Origin: Clostridiales bacterium
GTDB taxonomy: Bacteria > Bacillota > Clostridia > Christensenellales > Aristaeellaceae
Direction: 5' to 3'
Assembly: GCA_015056315.1 (NCBI GenBank)
Contig: SVGN01000004.1
Coordinates: forward strand, 1-64,000
Length of the DNA: 64,000 nt
Positions 1-8,092 of the stretch are shown one piece after another (position 1 is the stretch's first letter; every line of letters begins with the position of its first letter). The notes under the pieces were generated by a model. That model saw only the letters and a program-made list of their open reading frames with translations. It ran no database searches and had not been told where the DNA came from. The position numbers and the translations under genes were made by a program.

Positions 1-263
1 TCGTAGGTGATCTCTTCGTAGTCCACATTGCCCAGCTCGCCGGAAGCCTTCATGATGGAACGCTTGATGTTATCGTTGGGCATGTTGTTGCTCTTGGCCT
101 TGGCGATGATGTCGCGCAGCTTGGAGTTGCTTTCGGGGTTGCTGCCGCCTTCGCGTACAGCGATGGCGATCTCACGGCCGATCTTGGTAAAGATCTTGCC
201 GCGGGCCGCGTCGGTCTTGCCCTTCTTGGCCTGAATGTTATGCCATTTGCTATGTCCGGACAT
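1..263 (-). CDS. yebC: YebC/PmpR family regulator, 5' part only
   Basis: This is the N-terminal 87 residues of a YebC-family protein; the gene runs off the left edge. The start [11 protein letters not shown] and the segment [15 protein letters not shown] are the family hallmark. Known members bind DNA or the ribosome and influence transcription or translation of difficult motifs; they act in the cytoplasm. The ATG at 263 is preceded on the minus strand by an AAAGG-type ribosome binding site and by a good promoter. Nothing about the missing C-terminal two thirds can be said. Confidence 0.93.
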   Translation of the reverse strand, partial: MSGHSKWHNIQAKKGKTDAARGKIFTKIGREIAIAVREGGSNPESNSKLRDIIAKAKSNNMPNDNIKRSIMKASGELGNVDYEEITY

Positions 264-330
264 GGTATCAGCCTTTCTTTATGTGTATCTTCAGGTTGGT
301 CTGTGCCAATCATGCCTGTTTCAACAAAGA

Positions 331-359
331 ATTATAGCACATTCCTGCCTGTGGGTCAA
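331..359 (-). promoter_or_regulatory. Sigma-A-type promoter of yebC
   Basis: On the minus strand TTGACC (359-354) and TATAAT (336-331) are separated by 17 bases, about 67 bases before the yebC start. The ABC exporter upstream ends at 384, so yebC can be transcribed on its own. Confidence 0.7.
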
Positions 360-383
360 ATCTTTGGGGGCTTTTCTTATCTA

Positions 384-2141
384 TCAGTGGGCGAACTGGC
401 TGTTGTACAGGTTGGCGTAGAAGCCGCCCTGCCGGAGCAGCTCCTCGTGGCTGCCCTGCTCGATCACGTTGCCGTCCTTCATCACGAGGATGGTGTTGGC
501 GTTCTGGATGGTGGAGAGACGGTGGGCGACGATGAAGCTGGTGCGCCCTGTCATCAGAGTCTCAAAGGCACGCTGGATGTGCTGCTCCGTGCGGGTATCG
601 ATCGAGGAGGTGGCCTCGTCCAGAATCAGCATGGGGGGCAGGCACAGCATAACGCGGGTGATGCACAGCAGCTGCTTCTCGCCCTGAGAGAGGCTGCCGC
701 CATCCTCAGTGATCACGGTATCGTAGCCCTTGGGCAGACGGCGGATGAAGCTGTGGGCATGGGTGGCCTTGGCAGCGGCGATGATCTCCTCTTCGGTGGC
801 ATCCGGTTTGCCCATGGTGATGTTCTCCCGGATGGTGCCGCTTTTGAGCCAGGTCTCCTGCAGCACCATGCCGTAGCCCTCCCGCAAGCTGTGGCGGGTA
901 ATATCCACGATGCTGTGTCCATCCAGCGTGATAGTGCCTTCGTTTACATCGTAGAAGCGCATCAGCAGATTGATCAGCGTGGTCTTGCCGCAGCCGGTGG
1001 GGCCAACGATGGCCACGCGCTGGCCGGGCTCCACCTGCAGGCTCAGGTTCTGGATCAGCTTGCGCTCGGGAACATAGGAGAAGCACACGTTCTTCAGCTC
1101 CACAGCACCGGTGGGCTCCTCCAGAGCCAGCAGGGGCTCCCGGTCTGCCGGCTCCGCAGGCTGACGGATCAGCTCGAATACCCTCTCGGCACAGGCAAGG
1201 GCTGCCTGAAGCTCGGTGACCACGCCGGAGATCTCGTTAAAGGGCTTGGTGTACTGGTTGGCATAGCTGAGGAATGCGGAAAGCTGACCCACCGTCAGCA
1301 TGGCGGGGCCGCCGAGGATACACACCAGCGCACCGGCAACGCCCACACAGGCATATACCAGCGAATTGACGAAGCGGGTAGCCGGGTTGGTAAGGGAGGA
1401 GAAGAAGATGGCACGGCGGCTTGCGTTCTCCAGCCTGCCGTTGATCTCGTCGAAGCGCTCCTGCACCTCGTCCTCCATACCGAAGGCGCGAACCACCTTC
1501 TGGCCGGTGAGCATCTCATCGATCAGGGCGGTCTGTTCGCCGCGGGTCTTGGATTGCAGGGTGAACATATCGAAGGTGCGCTTGGCAATGAAGGAGGCCA
1601 CTACCAGCGAAAGAGGTGTGATGACAACCACTGCGGTGGCGATCATCCAATTGACGGAGTACATAAAGCCCAGCGTACCGATAATGGTCAGCACGCCGCT
1701 GAACAGCTGGGTAAAGCCCATCAGCAGGCCATCGGCAAACTGGTCCACATCGGTAATGATGCGGCTGACCACATCACCGGTGGGGTGGCTGTCCAGATAG
1801 GAAAGGGGCAGGTGCTGCAAATGGGCAAAGGCATCCCGGCGGATGTCCCTTACGGTGGCATAGGTGAGGCGGTTGTTGCAAAGCCCCATCAGCCACTGGG
1901 CCAGGGCCGTAAAGCCGATCATCAGTGCCATTTGCAAAAGCAGGGGCAGAATACCGTCGAACTGTACCTGCAGGGCAGCGGGGATCATATCGATCACACG
2001 CCCGGTAAGGATGGGCACATACAGGGTGGCCGCCACCGTCAGTATGCAAAGCAGAAGAGAAAGCACCAGATAGCCGGCATTACGCTTCACATAGCCAAGC
2101 ACCGTAAGAAGGGTCTGTGTTTTGTTGGTCTTCTTGCTCAT
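384..2141 (-). CDS. ABC exporter half-transporter, catalytically complete subunit
   Basis: The 585-residue protein has an N-terminal six-helix exporter membrane domain (about 1-330) and a C-terminal nucleotide-binding domain. Walker A GPTGCGKTT lies near residue 380, the signature LSQGEKQ near 484, Walker B MLILDEATSSID near 502, and a switch histidine in IVAHRLST. It overlaps its upstream partner by one base (TGATG), so the two are translated together and almost certainly form a heterodimer of the LmrCD/BmrCD/TM287-288 type. Such pairs expel drugs, lipids or peptides; the substrate cannot be read from sequence. This subunit carries the intact catalytic glutamate. No terminator is obvious between it and yebC. 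Confidence 0.93.
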   Translation of the reverse strand: MSKKTNKTQTLLTVLGYVKRNAGYLVLSLLLCILTVAATLYVPILTGRVIDMIPAALQVQFDGILPLLLQMALMIGFTALAQWLMGLCNNRLTYATVRDIRRDAFAHLQHLPLSYLDSHPTGDVVSRIITDVDQFADGLLMGFTQLFSGVLTIIGTLGFMYSVNWMIATAVVVITPLSLVVASFIAKRTFDMFTLQSKTRGEQTALIDEMLTGQKVVRAFGMEDEVQERFDEINGRLENASRRAIFFSSLTNPATRFVNSLVYACVGVAGALVCILGGPAMLTVGQLSAFLSYANQYTKPFNEISGVVTELQAALACAERVFELIRQPAEPADREPLLALEEPTGAVELKNVCFSYVPERKLIQNLSLQVEPGQRVAIVGPTGCGKTTLINLLMRFYDVNEGTITLDGHSIVDITRHSLREGYGMVLQETWLKSGTIRENITMGKPDATEEEIIAAAKATHAHSFIRRLPKGYDTVITEDGGSLSQGEKQLLCITRVMLCLPPMLILDEATSSIDTRTEQHIQRAFETLMTGRTSFIVAHRLSTIQNANTILVMKDGNVIEQGSHEELLRQGGFYANLYNSQFAH

Positions 2142-3880
2142 CAGACTGCCTCCTTCGGGTACTGAGAATAGTAGATCTCCTGGTAGACCGGGCAGTCTGC
2201 CAGCAGCTGGTCGTGGGTGCCGATGCCCGCCAGCTCGCCATCCTCCAGCACCAGGATCTGGTCTGCAAAACGGATGGAGCTGGCACGCTGAGAAACGATG
2301 AAAACCGTTGCGGGGGTCTCCATCTCCCGCAGGGCTTTGCGCAGCGCAGCATCGGTGGCGTAGTCCAGTGCGGAGGCACTGTCGTCCAGGATCAGGATCT
2401 CCGGGTTCCTCACCAGCGCCCGGGCGATGGTCAGGCGCTGCCGCTGGCCGCCGGAAAGGTTCCGGCCGCCCTGCTCGATCATCTCATCCAGCCGGCCGGG
2501 CTTGCCGCGTACCACCTCTGCGCCCTGGGCGGTCTCCAGCGCCTGCCAGAGCTCCTCGTCGGTGGCATCCTGCTTGCCCCACTTCAGATTATCGCGGATG
2601 GTGCCCTTAAAAAGCATGGCCTTCTGGGGCACAACGGCCACCTTGTCGCGGAGGGCTTCAACAGCCTGCTCACGCACATCCACGCCATCCACCAGCACGG
2701 AGCCGCTGCTTACATCGTAAAAGCGGGGGATCAGGTTGATCAGCGTGCTCTTGCCCGAGCCGGTGCCGCCGATCACGCCGATGGTCTGGCCCCGCAGCGC
2801 TGTAAAGCTGATGCCGGTCAAGCTCTCCTCGCCTGCGCCGTGGTAGCGGGCGCACACGTTATCGAATCGAACGCATTCTCTATGGGCGGCGGAGGCTGCT
2901 ACGGGGTGAGCGCTCTCCTTCATGGAGCTTTCCTGCTTCAGCACGGTCTCGATACGGCTTGCGCTGGCCAGCGCCTTGGTGATGGTAATGATCAGGTTGG
3001 CCAGCTTGATCAGCTCCACAAGGATCTGGGAAAGGTAGTTGACCAGAGCCACCACAGCACCCTGGGTAAGGATGCCGCCCTCCACCTGCCATGCGCCGCT
3101 CCAGAGCAGCACGATCAAAGCGCCGTTCACCAGCACATAGGTAAGGGGATTCATCAGGGAGGAAAGACGGCCTACGCCCTGCTGCAGAGCGAACAGCACG
3201 CCGCTTTCCTCGCCGTAGGCGGCTTCTTCGCTCACCTGCTTGTTAAAGGCACGGATCACGCGCACACCGGTCAGGTTCTCGCGGGTGCGCAGCAGCACCT
3301 TATCCAGCTGGCTCTGCACCTGCTTGTGGCGGGGCAGCGTAAGGGCCATGATGCCTGCCACCACCAGCGTGAGCAAAGGCAGCAGGGCAAGAAAGATGAG
3401 CGCGGTCTTTGCATCCACCGTAAAGGCCATGATGGTAGCGCCCAGCACCACAAAGGGAGACCGCAGCAGAAGGCGCAGCGTCATGTTAACGCCGGTCTGC
3501 ACCTGGTTCATATCGGTGGTCATGCGGTTGATGAGCGTGGGGGTGCCGATGTCATCCAGCTCGGTATGGGAAAGGCTCTGGATGTGGCCAAACAGCACAG
3601 ACTTCACCCGTGCGGTAAAGCCAACGGCAGCCTTTGCGGCAAAGAACTGGGCGGTGATGGAGCATACAAAGCCCAACAGGCCCAGACCTACAAGCGCAAG
3701 GCCCATACGCAGGGCGTAGCCGGTATCGCCTGCGCCGCCGTTGCCAAGGATGCCCTTGTCGATGATGGCGGCCATGATCAGCGGTACAAACAGTTCCAGA
3801 AGCGCCTCCAGCAGCTTGAACAGCGGGCTGATGATGCATTCCTTGCGGAAGGGCTTCAGGTAGGGGAGCAGGGTACGCAT
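2141..3880 (-). CDS. ABC exporter half-transporter, degenerate-site subunit
   Basis: The 579-residue partner of the next gene has the same domain order. Walker A GGTGSGKST lies near residue 372 and the signature LSGGQRQR near 477. The catalytic glutamate after Walker B is replaced by aspartate (ILILDDSASALD, near 497), and the switch histidine is replaced by glutamine (IVSQRASS, near 530). Paired losses of this kind mark the non-hydrolysing site of heterodimeric exporters. The canonical signature here would complete the active site of the partner. It is preceded by CAAAGGAGAGTGACCT and ATG at 3880. Confidence 0.93.
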   Translation of the reverse strand: MRTLLPYLKPFRKECIISPLFKLLEALLELFVPLIMAAIIDKGILGNGGAGDTGYALRMGLALVGLGLLGFVCSITAQFFAAKAAVGFTARVKSVLFGHIQSLSHTELDDIGTPTLINRMTTDMNQVQTGVNMTLRLLLRSPFVVLGATIMAFTVDAKTALIFLALLPLLTLVVAGIMALTLPRHKQVQSQLDKVLLRTRENLTGVRVIRAFNKQVSEEAAYGEESGVLFALQQGVGRLSSLMNPLTYVLVNGALIVLLWSGAWQVEGGILTQGAVVALVNYLSQILVELIKLANLIITITKALASASRIETVLKQESSMKESAHPVAASAAHRECVRFDNVCARYHGAGEESLTGISFTALRGQTIGVIGGTGSGKSTLINLIPRFYDVSSGSVLVDGVDVREQAVEALRDKVAVVPQKAMLFKGTIRDNLKWGKQDATDEELWQALETAQGAEVVRGKPGRLDEMIEQGGRNLSGGQRQRLTIARALVRNPEILILDDSASALDYATDAALRKALREMETPATVFIVSQRASSIRFADQILVLEDGELAGIGTHDQLLADCPVYQEIYYSQYPKEAV

Positions 3881-3921
3881 AGGTCACTCTCCTTTGGTCG
3901 TTTCTTGGGGCAGGGAGACAG

Positions 3922-3951
3922 AAAAATGCCCCGGTGCGTTCTCCACCGGGG
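3922..3951 (-). terminator. Terminator after the 38-residue membrane peptide gene
   Basis: On the minus strand CCCCGGTG and CACCGGGG form a perfect 8-bp stem with a 7-base loop, followed by CATTTTTC. It lies between the small gene at 3964-4080 and the ABC pair, so it should limit read-through into the exporter genes. Confidence 0.8.
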
Positions 3952-3963
3952 TTTGGGGGAAAA

Positions 3964-4080
3964 TCAGTACCAGAGAGCGCTTACCACTACAGAAAAGATC
4001 ATCAGAGCGGCAAGGGCAATGCATACGATGCGTACGACCATGGTCTTGGTGTTCTTTTGCTTCTTGCTGTGGGCTGCCAT
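3964..4080 (-). CDS. 38-residue single-pass membrane peptide
   Basis: The peptide starts MAAHSKKQKNTKTMVVRI, a basic cytoplasmic head, followed by one hydrophobic helix (about residues 15-36) that ends SALWY. The AGGAGG site lies about 10 bases before the ATG, and the gene has its own promoter and terminator, so it is very likely translated. The layout resembles tiny Firmicute proteins of the DUF4044/Prli42 kind, some of which anchor the stressosome, but the resemblance is only in size and architecture. No function is assigned. Confidence 0.75.
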   Translation of the reverse strand: MAAHSKKQKNTKTMVVRIVCIALAALMIFSVVVSALWY

Positions 4081-4119
4081 GGAACAAAACCTCCTGAAAA
4101 AATACAGTGTGCAAATGTA

Positions 4120-4148
4120 AGTATACCATCATTTGGATGGGAAAACAA
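4120..4148 (-). promoter_or_regulatory. Promoter of the 38-residue membrane peptide gene
   Basis: On the minus strand TTGTTT (4148-4143) and TATACT (4125-4120) are spaced by 17 bases, about 40 bases before the start codon at 4080. Confidence 0.6.
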
Positions 4149-4229
4149 TGCTGCTTTTTCAATGTTTGCAGAAGGGAAGAAGGCGGTCTGTGTCAAATAT
4201 TGTAGAATGACTCTCGGAGGTGAAAACAT

Positions 4230-5099
4230 TTGAAACGGATCGTTGCCTTCCTTCTCGTATGCATGCTCCTGTTCGGCTCCGCCAATGCGCTGGTGGTGGC
4301 TCCCGATGAATACAACATCAACTTTGCCAACAAAACAGGTATCTATGCCTACGATGCCTATGTGCTTTGCGACAGCCTCACTCTTCGTGCAAAGCCGGAT
4401 ATCAGCTCCCGCTCCCTGCGGCAGCTCGGCTACGGGCAGAAGCTGCTGGTAAGCATGCGGGAAGGGGAGTGGTACCATGTGTATGTAAGCGAGCATGTGG
4501 AGGGCTGGGTAAAGTCTGAATATGTGCTCATCAACCCCCAGCTGTATGTGACCGAGGCCGAGACCCCTGCCTATGCCTACGGCAGCCGGTATGCTCCCCG
4601 TGTGGCGCTGATCTCCGAAGGCGAGACCCTGCCCATCATCCACTCTACGGTGGCGTATTATGTGGTCAGCCTGCGGGGCGCCTCCGCATGGATCGAGCGC
4701 CCCCAGGCCCGGGAGACCGAGGAGTTCAGCCTTGGCAGGCTGCTGAACATTACCCATGCGGTGCTCTGCTATACCGATACCAGCACCGGCCTCACCCTCT
4801 ACCAGGGCGAGGTGACCGACCCTGCTGCCCTGGCTGAGATGGGTACCCTTCTGGCCGATGCTGAGGATCGGGGCGGTGCGGTATCCGGCTGCCCCTTTGG
4901 TGCTGCGCTGCTCACCCTCACCTTTGCAGACGGCAGCACAGCTCTGCTGGATATGGCGCTGGATACCTGCTGCATCTTCCGGGTGGATGGCAGAGACTAC
5001 GCCTATGCCCGCTCTCTTGTATCCGATCAGGGCAACCCGATCAACGACACGTTCTTTGCCTACTTCAGCGGTATGCTGGAGGCTCTTGGGCGCAAGTAA
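4230..5099 (+). CDS. Exported SH3-domain protein
   Basis: The 289-residue protein begins with a signal peptide (MKRIVAFLLVCMLLFGSANA). A bacterial SH3 domain follows at about residues 43-100, with LTLRAKPDISS and WYHVYVSEHVEGWVKSEYV typical of that fold. The remaining 190 residues have no family I recognise. The start is TTG at 4230, supported by GGAGGTG eight bases upstream; no ATG fits. It is probably secreted or held at the cell wall. It has no lipobox. A terminator follows, separating it from the next operon. Function unknown. Confidence 0.8.
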   Translation: MKRIVAFLLVCMLLFGSANALVVAPDEYNINFANKTGIYAYDAYVLCDSLTLRAKPDISSRSLRQLGYGQKLLVSMREGEWYHVYVSEHVEGWVKSEYVLINPQLYVTEAETPAYAYGSRYAPRVALISEGETLPIIHSTVAYYVVSLRGASAWIERPQARETEEFSLGRLLNITHAVLCYTDTSTGLTLYQGEVTDPAALAEMGTLLADAEDRGGAVSGCPFGAALLTLTFADGSTALLDMALDTCCIFRVDGRDYAYARSLVSDQGNPINDTFFAYFSGMLEALGRK

Positions 5100-5110
5100 G
5101 ATCTGCGCCC

Positions 5111-5142
5111 GGCGGCGGTGTGCGTATGCATGCCGCCTTTCT
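5111..5142 (+). terminator. Terminator after the SH3 protein
   Basis: GGCGGC and GCCGCC form the outer stem with an inner TGCGTATGCA palindrome, followed by TTTCTT, 12 bases after the stop codon. Confidence 0.55.
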
Positions 5143-5179
5143 TGCGGCTTCGGGCATGATGTATAACAGCCCCGAGCTA

Positions 5180-5208
5180 TGGACATTTTTGTTACACAAT
5201 GGTATAAT
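5180..5208 (+). promoter_or_regulatory. Promoter of the first glycosidase/Lgt-like/LRR operon
   Basis: TGGACA (5180-5185) and TATAAT (5203-5208) are separated by 17 bases. The start codon is 96 bases downstream, leaving a leader that contains no recognised riboswitch. Confidence 0.7.
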
Positions 5209-5303
5209 ACTGCAAAATGTGTAGTTTCTCATCTGTCGCAGCACACAGCTGAACGAACGCTGTTTGGCGCTGTTGAGTCAACTGCTGGAAGGTGGCATTT
5301 GAT

Positions 5304-6209
5304 ATGGTAAATGGTTTGGTGCGTCATACGCTCAGTATGGCGCTTGCATTGGTTGCGGCGCTGCTTATGCTGGTCTCTCCGGCGCTGGCGGAGGGGCAGA
5401 TCGTGCCTCTGCCCATCGATGATACCCCCGGCCCCGTTGTAAACGAGGCTTTTTATATCGATGAGGCCCATTACGAGGACCCCAGCATTCAGGTATCCAT
5501 CGAAAAGCATCATTGGGTAAAGAGCGATTGCTATGTGGCCCGCATCAAGATCGCCGATCCCAGCCAACTCCGAACTGCCTCCGCCTACGGCTTCGACCGT
5601 AAGCAGGTGGCTGCTGTGCTGGATATGGCAAACCGGATGAATGCGGTGGTCGCTGTCAATGGCGATTACTGCTACTACCAGCTTACCACCTCAACCTGCT
5701 ATCTGGTGCGCCAGGGCGTGCTCTATGCCGACCTGATGGCCAAGGGCAGAGATATGCTCATCATCGATGACAAGGGCGATTTCCATATCCTGCAAGCCTG
5801 CACCCAGGAGAAGTTTGCCGAGTTTACGCAGGGCATGAACATCGTTAACACCTTCAGCTTCGGCCCCGGTCTGGTGGTGAACGGCGAGCAGCTTGCCCCC
5901 GATTATTACGCACAGTTCAACGGCTCCGACGGCCGCCACCAGCGCACCGCCATTGCGCAGGTGGGTAAGGGCAAGCTGGAGTATGTGATCGCCGTGAGCG
6001 AGGGCAACCATGAATCCTACGGCGGCGGCCTCACCCTGCCGGAGTGGTCGGAGTTTTTGATGACCCTTGGCGTTGAGAACGCCTACAATCTGGATGGCGG
6101 CAATTCCTCCGCGCTCATCTTCCATAACGAAAAGATCAATGCGGTCAGCAATCAGCGTCACCGCAAGCTGAGCGATATCATCTATTTTGCCAGCGCCTAT
6201 CAGGAGTGA
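5304..6209 (+). CDS. Phosphodiester glycosidase (NAGPA domain), copy 1
   Basis: The 301-residue exported protein has a signal peptide ending near SPALAEG and a phosphodiester glycosidase domain. Family motifs are VVAVNGDYC in the middle, FGPGLVVNGE, and YNLDGGNSSALIF near residue 265, where NLDGGNS is the conserved core. Family members cleave sugar-phosphodiester bonds outside the membrane; bacterial members often act on exopolysaccharide or wall polymers. I chose ATG 5304 rather than GTG 5292 because GGAAGG sits at a usable distance from the ATG. An Lgt-like membrane protein follows four bases later. A second copy of this gene pair lies at 45297-47333. Confidence 0.87.
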   Translation: MVNGLVRHTLSMALALVAALLMLVSPALAEGQIVPLPIDDTPGPVVNEAFYIDEAHYEDPSIQVSIEKHHWVKSDCYVARIKIADPSQLRTASAYGFDRKQVAAVLDMANRMNAVVAVNGDYCYYQLTTSTCYLVRQGVLYADLMAKGRDMLIIDDKGDFHILQACTQEKFAEFTQGMNIVNTFSFGPGLVVNGEQLAPDYYAQFNGSDGRHQRTAIAQVGKGKLEYVIAVSEGNHESYGGGLTLPEWSEFLMTLGVENAYNLDGGNSSALIFHNEKINAVSNQRHRKLSDIIYFASAYQE

Positions 6210-6213
6210 GTTT

Positions 6214-7107
6214 ATGATGTTCCCCCCAAGCTACGAGACTGCGGTAGTACTGGTGTGCATTGCCCTCTGCGCCGTGGTGATCGCAGTTTCCTTGCGGCAT
6301 AAGCTGGGCCTTGTCACCGGTGTGGTGATGGCTGCGCTTTCCTGCGTGCTGTGCATGGTGTGCGCCCGTGGCTATTATCTGCTGGTAGCAGGCCCGGGCT
6401 TCCGCTTCCGCCTGTTTCCCGATACACCGTACGACTACGGCTTCGGCGGCGGTGTGCTGGGTTTTGTGGCAGCCCTGTACCTGACGGCGCTCATTACCCG
6501 CAAACCCTTTGCAAGGGTTTCGGATGCCTTTGCGCCGGTGGGTCTGCTGGGCATCGCCGGTCTGCGCATGGCGGAAGCTCTTTCCGATTTCGGCTGGGGC
6601 GATATGCTGGATACTCCCTGGCTGCAGCGATACCCCTTTGCCATTCCCAACATGTATGACGAGTGGTGCTCAGCGGTCTTCAATCTGGAAGCGCTCTGTG
6701 CGCTGGTTATCCTTGCGGTGCTGCTGATCGGCGGCGAGAAGCTGAAGGGCCGGCGTCTGGCCACCGGGCTGGTCTGGTGGGCTGTCTCTCAGGTTTTTTG
6801 CGAGAGCCTGCGGGTGGAATCCATCACCTGGGGCTTTATCCGTGTACAGCAGCTGCTCAGCGCGGTGATCGTGATGGTCGTCATGCTCGTGGGCACGCTG
6901 CGTCTTGCTCACGGCAAACGTAAACAGACCCTGCCTTTGTGGGGTGGGTATGTGTTCAGCTGCGGCATGGTCATCTTTTTGGAGTTCGCCATCGATAAGA
7001 TGCCCTGGCCCACTTGGGTCAACTACGTGGTCATGGCGCTGGTGCTCATCCTGTTGGGTACCTGCGCCCAAAAGCTCATACACAAGCCTTCTTGTGGGAA
7101 GGAATGA
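6214..7107 (+). CDS. Lgt-like polytopic membrane protein, copy 1
   Basis: The 297-residue protein has about eight hydrophobic helices. The pattern ARGYYLL, then FGGGVLG, then FCESLRVESITWGFIRVQQ near residue 196 follows the plan of prolipoprotein diacylglyceryl transferase (Lgt). The GGLxxHG catalytic histidine motif is absent (FGGGVLGFV), and the GRxGNFxNxE signature is not seen, so the usual lipidation reaction is unlikely. ATG 6214 follows CAGGAG in the end of the glycosidase gene. The gene order with the glycosidase recurs at 46323. The inferred role is a membrane partner of the glycosidase, not lipoprotein maturation. Confidence 0.7.
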   Translation: MMFPPSYETAVVLVCIALCAVVIAVSLRHKLGLVTGVVMAALSCVLCMVCARGYYLLVAGPGFRFRLFPDTPYDYGFGGGVLGFVAALYLTALITRKPFARVSDAFAPVGLLGIAGLRMAEALSDFGWGDMLDTPWLQRYPFAIPNMYDEWCSAVFNLEALCALVILAVLLIGGEKLKGRRLATGLVWWAVSQVFCESLRVESITWGFIRVQQLLSAVIVMVVMLVGTLRLAHGKRKQTLPLWGGYVFSCGMVIFLEFAIDKMPWPTWVNYVVMALVLILLGTCAQKLIHKPSCGKE

Positions 7108-7112
7108 CGAAC

Positions 7113-7988
7113 ATGAAGCAAAAGCTCGTGCTGGCTTTATTGTGCCTGGCTGTCTGCCTGTGCGGCGTTTCTGTGGCAGAGGAGATCTCGGTCTGCGGCC
7201 TGACCGTACCGCCCGATGCCACCCTCATCGACTTTGATGCCGCAGGCATCCATGTGACAGATGAAAAAGCACTGGGCAAAGCCATCGAACAGCTGCCCCT
7301 GCTCACTGAGGTTCGCATGTACAACAGCGAGCTGCCAAAGGCAAGCAAGGAATGGCTGTTCGATACCTACCCGGATGTGTTTTTCGGTTTTACACTGCGT
7401 TTTGCCAAGCATGAGGTGCGTACCGATGCAGAGGCCTTCTCCACTCTGCATACCAGCGATCTGGATTTTCAGACAGACGATTATGACCATAACCAGAAGG
7501 AGCTTTGCCTGCTGCGGATGTGCACCCGCCTCAAAGCGCTGGATATCGGCCACAACAGTGCCACCGACCTGAGCTTTCTTTCCGGGCTCACGGAGCTGCG
7601 GGTGCTGATCCTCGGCCCCAACTACTACATAGAAGATATCTCACCGCTGGCATCGCTTACCAAGCTGGAATATCTGGAGCTGTTCAGCACCAAAGTGAGG
7701 GATATTTCCGCACTCTCCGGCATGGAGAACCTGAGGGATCTGAACCTTGCCAACAGCAAAAGGCTGAAGGATCTTTCCCCAATCTACGACCTGCCTTCGC
7801 TGGAGCGTTTCTGGGGCGGCATGTGCAAGTTTACAAGCGCCCAGGAAAAGGAGATGGAGAAGCTCCATCCCGGCTGCGAATTTGATTGGTACAACGGCCC
7901 CACCGGCGGCACCTGGCGGCTGCACCCCCGGTACCTGATCATCAACCGGATGTTTACCACAGGCGTGTATATTCCTTTTGAGGAGTAA
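7113..7988 (+). CDS. Exported leucine-rich repeat protein
   Basis: The 291-residue protein has a signal peptide (MKQKLVLALLCLAVCLCGVSVA). Internalin-like LRRs run over about residues 130-240; clear units are LKALDIGHNSATDLSFLSGL, LRVLILGPNYYIEDISPLAS and LEYLELFSTKVRDISALSGM. The start is ATG 7113, placed by GGAAGGA about ten bases upstream; ATG 7104 would sit almost on the ribosome binding site. It closes the operon with the glycosidase and Lgt-like protein, which suggests a surface or extracellular task shared with them. The ligand is unknown. Confidence 0.82.
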   Translation: MKQKLVLALLCLAVCLCGVSVAEEISVCGLTVPPDATLIDFDAAGIHVTDEKALGKAIEQLPLLTEVRMYNSELPKASKEWLFDTYPDVFFGFTLRFAKHEVRTDAEAFSTLHTSDLDFQTDDYDHNQKELCLLRMCTRLKALDIGHNSATDLSFLSGLTELRVLILGPNYYIEDISPLASLTKLEYLELFSTKVRDISALSGMENLRDLNLANSKRLKDLSPIYDLPSLERFWGGMCKFTSAQEKEMEKLHPGCEFDWYNGPTGGTWRLHPRYLIINRMFTTGVYIPFEE

Positions 7989-8014
7989 CGCAAAGCATAA
8001 CAAAATGTATTCCC

Positions 8015-8062
8015 AAAGAGCGCGCTTGCACCATCTTTGTGTGGTGACAGGCGCGCTCTTTT
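8015..8062 (+). terminator. Terminator between convergent LRR and WYL genes
   Basis: AAAGAGCGCGC and GCGCGCTCTTT form an 11-bp stem with a 25-base loop ending in TTTT. The stem is symmetric, so it may also stop minus-strand transcripts from the WYL gene. Confidence 0.7.
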
Positions 8063-8092
8063 GATGCTGTGCGATCCGGCCTATTGAGGTTT

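Noticed and set aside
2117-4120. Long plus-strand frames opposite the ABC exporter genes
   Set aside because: They cross two real genes and the terminator at 3922-3951 and have the His/Gln-rich composition of antisense frames.
6214-7107. Functional prolipoprotein diacylglyceryl transferase
   Set aside because: The catalytic histidine motif and GRxGNF block are absent; calling it lgt would mislead.
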